A stretch of 8,366 nucleotides of DNA from Bacteroidales bacterium (GCA_029942205.1 JAOZTL010000119.1:1-8366), one strand, 5' to 3'. Numbered from the stretch's first letter, positions 1 to 7,260 are shown. Program-made: numbers and translations. Notes: a model not told the origin generated them from the sequence alone.

Positions 1-26
1 ATTTTATTGAAAAGTATAGATTTACC

Positions 27-63
27 GAATTACGTGAGCAACATCAAATGGTCGAAGTCCTTA
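27..63 (-). repeat. 3'-end dispersed repeat, copy A
   Basis: Read on the minus strand this begins with TAAGGACTTCGACC, continues through GATGTTGCTCACG and ends in TAATTC. By my hand alignment it matches copy D (7261-7298) at about 31 of 38 positions with one gap. Its first three bases are the stop codon of the minus-strand gene at 61-486, so the element starts inside that gene's end. The inner GGAC/GACC dyad is imperfect here. Confidence 0.7.
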
Positions 64-486
64 TCTTTCATAGGTTTTATATTTAATATGTTCATACTTT
101 TTTTGTATATCTTTCATCAACATATTTGCTTTCGACCTATTGCATGGAAAATTAATTGTTTTAATTTTATTGTTCATGTCTTTATATTTCACTTGCAGCT
201 TTTCTTGCGCACGAATAGTTTTATGCTTAAATTCAATAACATCAGAGTAATTTATTTCCACATCATTTTTCCAAAAACTTAAAGGATATTTAATTAAAAC
301 ATTATCAATGCAGATATGAAATTGTTTTATATAAAGAGAATAAAAAACATATAATATCAGCGAATAAATTATAAAAAATAACATGGCGAAATGTTCTAAT
401 GCTTTAGCTGCTGGAAGCAGAAGCGGTATTGTTAAAATTAAATGAAAAACATCAAGCTCGGCTTTACATAATATTTTATTTGACAT
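61..486 (-). CDS. Small membrane protein with PH-like cytoplasmic tail, function unknown
   Basis: A 141-residue protein that I do not recognise by name. Residues about 11-27 and 33-53 form two closely spaced hydrophobic segments, likely a membrane hairpin. Residues 54-141 are soluble, rich in lysine, isoleucine and aromatic residues, and alternate in a beta pattern (HICIDNVLIKYPLSFWKNDV, then a YSDVIEF step) before a final amphipathic stretch. Two N-terminal helices followed by such a tail resemble bacterial PH-domain membrane proteins of the YcxB/YdbS type; this is inference from shape, not a motif match. The ATG at 484-486 is the only start giving both helices, and an AT-rich leader without Shine-Dalgarno precedes it. 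The stop codon lies inside repeat copy A. The gene stands alone, with no same-strand neighbour visible in the window. It could also be a DUF family I cannot name. Confidence 0.7.
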   Translation of the reverse strand: MSNKILCKAELDVFHLILTIPLLLPAAKALEHFAMLFFIIYSLILYVFYSLYIKQFHICIDNVLIKYPLSFWKNDVEINYSDVIEFKHKTIRAQEKLQVKYKDMNNKIKTINFPCNRSKANMLMKDIQKKYEHIKYKTYER

Positions 487-537
487 AATATTGATTTTTT
501 GAATAAATGTTACTTTAAAAATATTTTTTCTTTCTAA

Positions 538-783
538 ATCACACTTAGGCGATTTAGTCTTAATGGAATTGCAACTAACGAAAATGGCTATTCAGGCGGC
601 AACTTGAAGGCTGCAACGCAAATGTGTGTATCCTGCATGAGCAGCAGTCTACATATTCCATTTAGCTTAATCAAAAATAAGCATTTATTTCTAAAAAAAC
701 GAAGGAACACAGTACAAAGCTTCAGTATCCGTCCGTCAGTTTCAAGTGGTCAGCTGGCTAAAGGGGAATTTCTCAATGCTTAA
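538..783 (+). other. Open frame of doubtful coding status (possible gene remnant)
   Basis: After a TAA at 535-537 the plus strand stays open for 81 codons to a TAA at 781-783. The early part reads like protein (SLNGIATNENGYSGGNLKAA) and is less AT-rich than the flanking DNA. The only ATG giving more than a few dozen residues is at 622-624 (53 codons), after the protein-like part, so a full gene would need an unusual start. I recognise no family. It directly abuts the 21-nt tandem array. It may be the tail of a decayed gene, part of a larger repeat unit that includes the array, or chance. Confidence 0.2.
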
Positions 784-789
784 TTGCTC

Positions 790-1041
790 TGCGGATGATT
801 GAAACGCTTGTTTCGAGCTTAAAAATCGTTCTTTCGCACCAAAAAAAGCATCTTTCGTGCGACAAAATTCTAGTCGTCTTAGAATAATTCCTTCTTCCGA
901 AGCTCCGAATTGGTCTTCCGAAGCTCCGAATTACTGTTCTGCACGACAAAATTCTATTTCCGAACCTCAAAATCCTTCTTCCAAGGGTCATAATTGTTGT
1001 TCCGAGCTTCAGGATTGTTGTTCCCGGCGACAGCGCTCTAG
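790..1041. repeat. Degenerate 21-nt tandem repeat, 12 units
   Basis: The stretch divides into twelve 21-nt units with no insertion or deletion: 790, 811, 832, 853, 874, 895, 916, 937, 958, 979, 1000 and 1021 are unit starts. Most units open with TTCCGA or a close variant and carry AAATT or GAATT at unit positions 13-17. Units 5 and 6 share TTCCGAAGCTCCGAATT exactly; the other units are diverged, and the first is weak. Because 21 is a multiple of three, frames on both strands stay open through it (plus strand 857-1075 from a GTG, minus strand 773-991) and would encode seven-residue repeats such as SSEAPNW, SSEAPNY. I read these as by-products of the repeat rather than genes, since neither has a leader or a plausible fold. 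Confidence 0.85.
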
Positions 1042-1322
1042 TCCTATCAGAAAAATTATAAATCCAACAGACTGAAAATGTCTACTTTTCAAGTGTATTT
1101 AATTGTAATACTTGTCTTTATTCCTGTGTGTTTCTGAAAGAATGTGTTAAATAAACTTGAAAATTAAATTTTCATAAATCATTGATTAAGAAAGCCTTTT
1201 CATTTGTGCGTGAGCAACTTAAGGAGATTGAAGACCTTAAGGACAAGTTGGCATAATAAATGCATAAGCAATAACTAGTATTTAACATTAAAAAGCTCGC
1301 AAGCCCTTAAAACATTATAATT
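1042..1322. other. AT-rich region between the tandem array and the tricorn gene
   Basis: No gene is supported here. The end of the array fades out by about 1062. The rest is AT-rich and contains repeat copy B (1203-1239). The promoter of the tricorn gene should lie in it, but I find no exact TAnnTTTG; the nearest match is TACTTTTC at 1083-1090, which would leave a leader of more than 200 nt. The last bases before the ATG are A-rich and lack a Shine-Dalgarno sequence. Confidence 0.5.
1203..1239 (-). repeat. 3'-end dispersed repeat, copy B (degenerate)
   Basis: On the plus strand this contains GCGTGAGCAAC and ends GAAGACCTTA. The ten bases CGTGAGCAAC are identical to copy A, and the ending GACCTTA to copy D. 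Overall agreement with copy D is only about 25 of 38, the weakest of the long copies. Unlike the others it does not follow a recognisable gene in its own orientation. The plus strand here also reads as a coiled-coil-like tail (EQLKEIEDLKDKLA, stop at 1254-1256), so a chance resemblance is possible. Confidence 0.4.
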
Positions 1323-4300
1323 ATGCCAAGATACCTGTTTACTTTATTTTTCTTTCTAATCATTTTCAGCACCAATGCACAAGAGCAAGAAGCAAAACTA
1401 CTACGTTTTCCTCATTTGCACAACAACACGCTGGTGTTTACCAGTGCAGGCGATTTGTACACGGTTTCGACAGAGGGAGGTATTGCTCGCAAACTGACCG
1501 ACGATGTTGGTTATGAGATGTTTGCCAAATTCTCACCCGATGGCAAGCACATTGCTTTTACAGGACAATACGATGGCAACTCGGAAGTGTACATTATGAC
1601 TATTGATGGCAATAACCTGACACGATTAACGTATTCCACCTCCGTCAATCGAGATGACGTGTCGGATAGGATGGGACCCAACAATATTGTGATTGGTTGG
1701 ACACCCGACAGTAAGAAAATTATTTTCAGAGCCCGCAACAATGCATACAATCCATTCAAAGGGCAGCTTTTTACGATTGATCGTACAGGCGGTGTGCCTT
1801 ATCCTATTCCAATATCGGATGGTGGCTTTTGTAGCTATTCGCCCGATGGTAAGCAATTGGCATTCAATTGGGTATTTCGTGAATTTCGTACATGGAAATA
1901 CTACAAAGGCGGCATGGCAGACGATATTTGGCTGTATGATTTTGATAGCAAGAAAGCAAAGAAAATATTAAAGAATAATGCGCAAGATATTATTCCGATG
2001 TGGATAAAGAAAGATATTTTTTTCTTATCGGATAGGGATCACACCATGAATTTGTTTCGATATAATTTGAATGATAATAAAACGTATAAAGTTACAAATT
2101 ACGATGATTTTGATATAAAATATCCATCGACAGACAATAAGCAGATTGTTTTTGAAAAAGGAGGAGATATTTATATTTCCAATAAAACGAATACCGAATT
2201 TAATAAAATAAATATTGCCATACATCCAGACATGTATTTGCCCAGTTTGCAGGAGAAAGATGCCTCAAAAAATATCCACTCGTTTGCAGTATCACCCAAA
2301 GGCAACCGAATGTTGTTTAATGCCCGAGGCGACGTTTTTGTTATAGACGTTGCGAGCGGATACACACAAAACCTGACAAATACATCGGGCGTACACGAGC
2401 GTAATGTGAAGTGGGCACCTGATGGTAAGCATATTGCATACCTTTCGGATTTGAATGGCGAATTTGAGATTTATATTCAAAAAGCCGAACCAGGAGCAAA
2501 ACCACAGCAAGTAAGCTATGGAGCAGATACATATAAATACAATTTTAAGTGGTCTCCTGATGGAAAAAAAATAGCATGGAGCGATAAAAAATTACGCTTG
2601 AAATATGTCAATTTAGATTTCGGACAAATCCATACGGTAGATCAATCGGCGGTATGGGACTTTTCTGATTTTAGTTGGTCGCCCGACGGACGCTGGCTGG
2701 CATATTCCAAAATGGAAGAAACAACGCTGAACCGTATTTATATTTATGACACCGAGCAAGCAAAAATACATCCCGTAACCGAAGGAAAATATACAGCTTT
2801 AGCCCCTGAATTTAGTGAAGATGGTTTATATCTTATTTTCTCATCACAACGAACATTTAAGCCAGTATACAGCAAAACGGAATGGAATCATGCTTATTAT
2901 GACATGTTTAGTTTGTTTCTGATTACTTTGGATAAAAAAACACCTTCGCCATTTTTGGATACAAAGCAAAAGCGGATGCATAAAGTAAACAAAGTAAATA
3001 TTGATTTTGAAAATATTTACAAACGAGTCATACCAATACCCACCGAAGGAGGAATTTATACAAATATACAATCCAGAGGCAAACGAATTTATTACAATTT
3101 AAAAAAACAAGGTAAGAAAGGTGTTGTTTTAAAGTGTTTTGATCTTGTAGCCCAAAAAGAGATCGTTTTAGCTAATGTGGTTGGAAGTATTTCTAATGAA
3201 AAAAGTAAACTATTATACAAAGAAAAAAAGAAATACTTTTTGGCAGATATTCAAGCCGAATCGTTAATGAATAAGCAAGAAATAGACATCTCTAAAATGA
3301 AATTGCATGTAGATTTGGAGCAAGAGTGGCGACAGATATTTTATGAAAGCTGGCGACAAATGCGTGATTTCTTTTATGATCCCGATATGAATGGTGTCGA
3401 TTGGGAATTGAAACGCAACAAATATGCAAGCCTGCTACCTTACGTACATCACAAAGCAGATTTGAATTACATCATAGGCGAAATGATAGCCGAGCTGAGC
3501 ACGAGTCATGCATACATTGCGGGCGGCGATTTGCCTGTACTGAAAAAAACAAAATTAGGCTATTTGGGAGCTAGCTATATTCGTGAAAAAAGTGGTTACT
3601 ATCGAATCGAGAAAATACTAGACGGCGCAAGCTGGAATACCAAATTTAGATCGCCATTGCAAGAAATAGGACTTCACGTAGAAGAAGGAAATTATATTAT
3701 TGCAGTCAATGGAGTCGATTGTCGTGAGTTTACCAATATTTATAGTGCTTTTCAGAATACAGCAGGAAAAACCGTAGAGCTAACCATCAACACCAAGCCA
3801 AAGAAAAAAGGGAGTAGAACTATTTGGGTGAAAACGATTGTAAATGAAGCTGCACTTTATTATTATAGTCGAATACAAGAAAATGCTCGCTTTGTAGACG
3901 AATTTACGAACGGAACGGTAGGCTATATTCATATTCCTGACATGGGAGTGAATGGACTGAATCTGTTCGTGCAATCCTTTTATCCACAATTAGCCAAGAA
4001 AGGGTTGATTATTGATGTTCGGAATAATGCAGGCGGCAATGTATCGTCGCAAATCATTGAGCGATTGACGCGCCGAGGCTCGTACTACAATTTACCACGC
4101 AATGTGAAAGAACCACGAACCACACCACGCCAAGTGCATAATGGACCTAAAGTACTTGTAACGAATGGCTACACGATGTCCGATGGCGATTTATTCAGTT
4201 TTCAGTTTCGTTTCAATGGAATAGGTTCTATCATTGGAACACGTACATGGGGAGGCGTTATAGGAATTCGTGCATCCCTGCCGTTTGTGGATGGTACAAA

Positions 4301-4520
4301 TATGCGAAAACCAGAGTACGGGAAATATTCCATTAAAGGCGATAAATGGATTATCGAAGGGCATGGTGTAGAGCCGTACATTTATGTGGAAAATAATCCA
4401 GCAGACGAATTTCAGGGAATCGACAACCAACTACTGAAAGCAACAAAAATAATCTACGATTTTGTATTAATCAATCCTGGCGTAATGACAATGCCATCTT
4501 ATCCCACTCAAAATGAATAA
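1323..4520 (+). CDS. Exported tricorn protease homologue (peptidase family S41)
   Basis: A 1065-residue serine protease of the tricorn type. In Thermoplasma, tricorn trims peptides released by the proteasome; this homologue has a signal peptide (residues 1-19, hydrophobic LFTLFFFLIIF, cleavage after STNA), so it probably acts on peptides outside the cytoplasm. Residues about 25-650 form two beta-propellers, with SPDG-type blade signatures near 71, 173, 365, 411 and 453. A helical C1 region (RDFFYDPDMNGVDW near 680) leads to Ser728-His729 in STSHAYIAGG. A PDZ domain covers about 745-850 and the S41 core about 864-1050. The core has Gly904-Gly905 (DVRNNAGGN, likely oxyanion hole), nucleophile Ser953 in MSDGD, and Glu1012 in IIEGHGVEP. 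These match tricorn Ser745, His746, Ser965 and Glu1023 with nearly equal spacing, so the enzyme should be active. Length is normal for the family. The ATG at 1323 is chosen because the signal peptide starts there. Confidence 0.95.
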   Translation: MPRYLFTLFFFLIIFSTNAQEQEAKLLRFPHLHNNTLVFTSAGDLYTVSTEGGIARKLTDDVGYEMFAKFSPDGKHIAFTGQYDGNSEVYIMTIDGNNLTRLTYSTSVNRDDVSDRMGPNNIVIGWTPDSKKIIFRARNNAYNPFKGQLFTIDRTGGVPYPIPISDGGFCSYSPDGKQLAFNWVFREFRTWKYYKGGMADDIWLYDFDSKKAKKILKNNAQDIIPMWIKKDIFFLSDRDHTMNLFRYNLNDNKTYKVTNYDDFDIKYPSTDNKQIVFEKGGDIYISNKTNTEFNKINIAIHPDMYLPSLQEKDASKNIHSFAVSPKGNRMLFNARGDVFVIDVASGYTQNLTNTSGVHERNVKWAPDGKHIAYLSDLNGEFEIYIQKAEPGAKPQQVSYGADTYKYNFKWSPDGKKIAWSDKKLRLKYVNLDFGQIHTVDQSAVWDFSDFSWSPDGRWLAYSKMEETTLNRIYIYDTEQAKIHPVTEGKYTALAPEFSEDGLYLIFSSQRTFKPVYSKTEWNHAYYDMFSLFLITLDKKTPSPFLDTKQKRMHKVNKVNIDFENIYKRVIPIPTEGGIYTNIQSRGKRIYYNLKKQGKKGVVLKCFDLVAQKEIVLANVVGSISNEKSKLLYKEKKKYFLADIQAESLMNKQEIDISKMKLHVDLEQEWRQIFYESWRQMRDFFYDPDMNGVDWELKRNKYASLLPYVHHKADLNYIIGEMIAELSTSHAYIAGGDLPVLKKTKLGYLGASYIREKSGYYRIEKILDGASWNTKFRSPLQEIGLHVEEGNYIIAVNGVDCREFTNIYSAFQNTAGKTVELTINTKPKKKGSRTIWVKTIVNEAALYYYSRIQENARFVDEFTNGTVGYIHIPDMGVNGLNLFVQSFYPQLAKKGLIIDVRNNAGGNVSSQIIERLTRRGSYYNLPRNVKEPRTTPRQVHNGPKVLVTNGYTMSDGDLFSFQFRFNGIGSIIGTRTWGGVIGIRASLPFVDGTNMRKPEYGKYSIKGDKWIIEGHGVEPYIYVENNPADEFQGIDNQLLKATKIIYDFVLINPGVMTMPSYPTQNE

Positions 4521-4571
4521 TCTACGGATACTTCGTTTGTATAAAAAGGATAAATGTATCCAATAAGCTCG

Positions 4572-4604
4572 TTTTGGGAGTTGTGTGGAAAATACTTACT
4601 TTTG
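4572..4604 (+). promoter_or_regulatory. Bacteroidota-type promoter for the VOC gene
   Basis: TTTTG at 4572-4576, a 20-nt gap, then TACTTTTG at 4597-4604. This fits the Bacteroidota housekeeping consensus (TTG near -33, TAnnTTTG near -7). Transcription would start near 4611, leaving a leader of about 84 nt before the ATG at 4695. It is the only exact TAnnTTTG I found in the upstream regions of this window. Confidence 0.55.
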
Positions 4605-4611
4605 GGCACTC

Positions 4612-4640
4612 TAAGGTCGCAGACCTTGAGCAATCGACCT
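4612..4640 (+). repeat. Core-only copy E of the 3'-end repeat, with competing hairpins
   Basis: TAAGGTC at 4612-4618 and GACCTT at 4622-4627 give a perfect six-base stem with a three-base loop, the same core as copy D. The rest of the element is not clearly present. A second pairing, AGGTCG (4614-4619) with CGACCT (4635-4640), excludes the first. It lies about 90 nt after the tricorn stop and just downstream of the predicted start of the VOC transcript, so it could be a tail of one gene or a leader structure of the next. Confidence 0.45.
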
Positions 4641-4694
4641 AAAAAAGGACGAAAACCTAGAAACGCATTTTAACGACATCTAAAATAAAATATT

Positions 4695-5756
4695 ATGCAA
4701 CGAATCATTAGTGGAATTCAGCAAGTAGGAATAGGAATACCGAATGTGTATGAAGCCTGGGCGTGGTATCGCAAGCATTTTGGAATGGACATTCCCATGT
4801 TCGACGATGCAGGCATTGCAGACTTAATGCTGCCTTATACCGATAATAAACCACATAAACGACATGCCATTTTGGCTCTAAACATACAAGGCGGTGGCGG
4901 TTTTGAAATATGGCAGTATGTTAGTCGTACGCCAGAAGCAGCTGATTTTGAGATACAATTGGGCGATTATGGTATTTTTATTGCTAAAATAAAATCAAGA
5001 AATGTAGTGGCAAGCTATATCGATCTCAAAAATAAAAAAGTAGAATTAGTAGGGACTTTATCAAAAGATCCACGTGGGAAAGATCATTTTTATGTCAAAG
5101 ATCCTTATGGTAATTTATTTGAAGTAGTAGAAGGCGAAGATTGGTTTAAGCCCACCGAGCAGCTTACAGGCGGACCTGCTGGAGCAGTTATTGGCGTTTC
5201 TGACATCGAGAAATCAATAAAATTCTATTCTGAAATTTTGGGTTATGACACGGTTATTTATGACAAAACGTCCATTTTTGACGATTTTGCCAGTATTGCA
5301 GGTGGACGACAAAAAGTGCGACGAGTATTGCTCAAACACAGCAAAAATCGTGAAGGAGCATTTAGTCAGCTTCTTGGAGCTTCAGAAATAGAACTCGTAC
5401 AGAGCCTTGATAGAGATGCACGCAAGATTTATGAAAACCGTATGTGGGGCGATTTAGGCTTTATTCATTTGTGTTATGACGTGTCGGGCATGCAAGCTTT
5501 TAAAGAGCACTGCGCAGCCAAAGGCTACCCTTTCACCGTAGACAGCAGCAATAGCTTCGATATGGGAGAAGCCGCAGGGCATTTTGTTTATACCGAAGAT
5601 CCTGACGGAACGCTCATCGAAATGGTAGAAACACACCGTATTCCGATAATGAAAAAAATTGGCTGGCACTTAAATCTAAAGAAAAGAAACCCAAAGAAAC
5701 CACTCCCTAAATGGATGCTGAAAACATTGGCTTTCAATCGAGTGAAGGAAGATTAA
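4695..5756 (+). CDS. Two-domain VOC-fold (glyoxalase/dioxygenase superfamily) protein
   Basis: A 353-residue protein built of four beta-alpha-beta-beta-beta modules, i.e. two VOC domains (about 5-150 and 163-315), plus a basic tail. Candidate metal ligands by alignment with glyoxalase I: Gln10 and Glu71 (FEIWQ) with Glu143 (LFEVVE) in domain one; Glu233 (IELVQ), His258 (GFIHLCYDV) and Glu309 (GTLIEMVE) in domain two. Each domain thus keeps three of four usual positions. 4-hydroxyphenylpyruvate dioxygenase has the same length and layout, but its first iron histidine would fall in GPAGAVIGVSD, which has none, and its C-terminal signature is absent, so I do not call it that. Substrate and reaction are unknown. 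The gene follows the tricorn gene by 174 nt and probably has its own promoter at 4572-4604. Its stop is followed at once by repeat copy C. No signal peptide, so cytoplasmic. Confidence 0.85.
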   Translation: MQRIISGIQQVGIGIPNVYEAWAWYRKHFGMDIPMFDDAGIADLMLPYTDNKPHKRHAILALNIQGGGGFEIWQYVSRTPEAADFEIQLGDYGIFIAKIKSRNVVASYIDLKNKKVELVGTLSKDPRGKDHFYVKDPYGNLFEVVEGEDWFKPTEQLTGGPAGAVIGVSDIEKSIKFYSEILGYDTVIYDKTSIFDDFASIAGGRQKVRRVLLKHSKNREGAFSQLLGASEIELVQSLDRDARKIYENRMWGDLGFIHLCYDVSGMQAFKEHCAAKGYPFTVDSSNSFDMGEAAGHFVYTEDPDGTLIEMVETHRIPIMKKIGWHLNLKKRNPKKPLPKWMLKTLAFNRVKED

Positions 5757-5757
5757 G

Positions 5758-5794
5758 TAGATCCTCGACCTTTTCGATGCTGCATGCGCAATTC
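5758..5794 (+). repeat. 3'-end dispersed repeat, copy C
   Basis: On the plus strand it runs from TAGATCCTCGACC through TTTTCGATG to ATGCGCAATTC. By hand alignment it agrees with the reverse complement of copy D at about 29 of 38 positions, best in the second half (GCAATTC identical). It begins two bases after the VOC stop codon and has the same orientation as that gene. Similarity appears to run a few bases further (CTATAAAC against CTGCAAAC). Confidence 0.65.
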
Positions 5795-5823
5795 TATAAA
5801 CTGAAACCAATAAGTGAAATACA

Positions 5824-5841
5824 GAATTTCGTAAGCAGCAT
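5824..5841 (-). repeat. Half copy C' of the 3'-end repeat, inverted to copy C
   Basis: GAATTTCGTAAGCAGCAT on the plus strand matches the start of copy D at 15 of 18 positions, and the reverse complement of 5777-5794 in copy C also at 15 of 18. Its orientation follows the minus-strand acyltransferase gene ending at 5888. Copies C and C' can pair across a 29-nt loop. Confidence 0.55.
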
Positions 5842-5863
5842 TTCAGTATATACTGAATTGCTG
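5836..5863. terminator. Bidirectional terminator-like dyad between convergent genes
   Basis: CAGCATTTCAGTATA on the left pairs with TATACTGAATTGCTG on the right: 28 bases, symmetric apart from one T-T mismatch. It sits where the plus-strand VOC gene and the minus-strand acyltransferase gene converge. On the plus side it is followed by T-rich sequence (TTATAGCTTATTTAATTT) but not a clean T run. It shares CAGCAT with half copy C', so it competes with the longer C/C' pairing. Confidence 0.6.
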
Positions 5864-5887
5864 TTATAGCTTATTTAATTTGCATTA

Positions 5888-7222
5888 CTAAATAGCATTT
5901 TGTATTTGATTCATTTCTGTTATTATTTCATTGCGCATGGTGAATAATTCTTCTACTTGTGTTGTTTTGCGTTTGTGAGTCAATCGCCACTGCGATAGCA
6001 TTTTTATTACGGATAAATAATAATCGTGTGCAAAAAGCCCCAAAGCAGGCAAACTTGCCACATACACCCATTTCACCCACCATAAATCCACAACATAAGC
6101 AAGCACAATAAAATAAATTAAGTAGCTTATCGGATATAAAAAGAAATGCATTGCAAACATTACAGAGCTGGTAAATTGCCTATCTTTTAGTCTCGAAGTT
6201 ACTAATTTGTGTGAAGAAAAAACCAGAATATGATTCAAATAACCAAATAAAAATACGGGAAATAATAAAAACAAAAGTAAACTTTTGGGAATCAAATCAG
6301 CTTTAGCTTTGTCTTGTTCGAGCACCCAATCACGCAAATTTATCTTTCGGAGGCTGTCTGTATATTTTTTTACTTTTTCCGAAAATGGTTCAAAAAATGA
6401 TTCTTCTTGTTTATCCAATGATGCGATTGTTTGCTGGTCTGCCACAAATTTGGATGTTTGCGAAACGGGCAAATTCAACCGCTTCATCATCGGACGATCG
6501 TAGATTTCACGAACACTTTCGTACATATCCATCCATTGGCTATTTTGGATGTGAATAATTAATTTTTTAATTTCTTCAGCCATTCTGTCTCGAAGAGCAA
6601 TGAAGCCTTTTTGTTGATTTTCTTGATAAATAGACGTATAATCAGAAGCAGCAATAGGTTTTCCTAAATTCACTTGTACGGTACTTCTAAAAATCCAGTA
6701 ATTGGAATAATAAAGCCCAATAGGAATTATTTGCGTATCCAACTCAAAATTCTCATGCTCTTCGGCTTGAAAAACAATTCGTTGCACACCTTTTTTTAAT
6801 GGTAATAGTTTACGAGCATTTGTATGCGTTGTTTCAGGGAATAATGCCAATATTTTTTTGTTTCGCAATACACGTATAGAAGTTTCAAAAATTTGCTCGT
6901 TAAGTTTCAGCTTTTCTTTTCCATCACGAATACGATAAACAGGTAATACTTTGGACGTTAGCATAAAACTTGCTGTGAATTTTGTCTTAAACACGTCTGC
7001 CCGAGCTAAGAATATAGGTTGCCATTTTCGAGCATAAATCACTAATAAAGGATCCATCAATGCATTTTGATGATTGGGAGCTAAAATTAGTGGTTTATTT
7101 TCAGGAATATTTTCGTGCCCAGTGATTACTATTTTTTTATAGAATACGCTGTGAAAAATCCAAACGATTCCTCTCATTAAATAATACATAAATGAAGGAT
7201 ACTCTATATTTTTTAAATTCAT
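5888..7222 (-). CDS. Glycerolipid acyltransferase (PlsC superfamily) with C-terminal membrane region
   Basis: A 444-residue membrane enzyme expected to transfer acyl groups to glycerol phosphate or lysophosphatidate at the inner membrane face. An N-terminal hydrophobic stretch lies near 12-28. The acyltransferase domain (about 30-230) shows the blocks in order: NHQNALMDP with His51 and Asp57; the acceptor block around FLARADVF (71-78) and PVYRIRDG (94-101); FPETTHTN (128-135) leading to LLPLKKGV; and IIPIGLYY (165-172). The His-Asp spacing is HX5D instead of the usual HX4D, as in yeast Sct1/Gpt2-type enzymes. The third block has Thr where FPEG usually has Gly. Residues about 314-336, 356-378 and 381-400 form membrane segments absent from simple PlsC, and the last 40 residues are charged. 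Substrate is inferred. The ATG at 7220-7222 gives the full N-terminal helix. The transporter gene ends 73 nt upstream on the same strand; co-transcription is plausible. Confidence 0.9.
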   Translation of the reverse strand: MNLKNIEYPSFMYYLMRGIVWIFHSVFYKKIVITGHENIPENKPLILAPNHQNALMDPLLVIYARKWQPIFLARADVFKTKFTASFMLTSKVLPVYRIRDGKEKLKLNEQIFETSIRVLRNKKILALFPETTHTNARKLLPLKKGVQRIVFQAEEHENFELDTQIIPIGLYYSNYWIFRSTVQVNLGKPIAASDYTSIYQENQQKGFIALRDRMAEEIKKLIIHIQNSQWMDMYESVREIYDRPMMKRLNLPVSQTSKFVADQQTIASLDKQEESFFEPFSEKVKKYTDSLRKINLRDWVLEQDKAKADLIPKSLLLFLLFPVFLFGYLNHILVFSSHKLVTSRLKDRQFTSSVMFAMHFFLYPISYLIYFIVLAYVVDLWWVKWVYVASLPALGLFAHDYYLSVIKMLSQWRLTHKRKTTQVEELFTMRNEIITEMNQIQNAI

Positions 7223-7260
7223 AAGATATTGTTTTTTTCATTGAATCTTAAATGTTTGCA

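Noticed and set aside
773..991. Minus-strand open frame of 72 codons, arginine-rich heptads
   Set aside because: Same cause as above; it begins within a repeat unit and has no promoter or family match.
857..1075. Plus-strand open frame of 72 codons with seven-residue repeats
   Set aside because: It starts at a GTG inside the tandem array and is open because the repeat unit is a multiple of three; the opposite strand is open for the same reason. No leader or recognisable fold.
1157..1256. Plus-strand reading frame ending in a coiled-coil-like tail (EQLKEIEDLKDKLA)
   Set aside because: Short, no good start codon, and it overlaps the degenerate repeat copy B, which explains the sequence about as well. 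Kept only as a caution on copy B.
4526..4561. GGATAC/GTATCC and GGATA/TATCC pairings just after the tricorn stop
   Set aside because: Short stems, large loop in one case, and no T run after them on the plus strand, so not a supportable terminator.
4695..5756. 4-hydroxyphenylpyruvate dioxygenase
   Set aside because: Length and two-domain layout fit, but the first iron-binding histidine and the characteristic C-terminal motif are missing.
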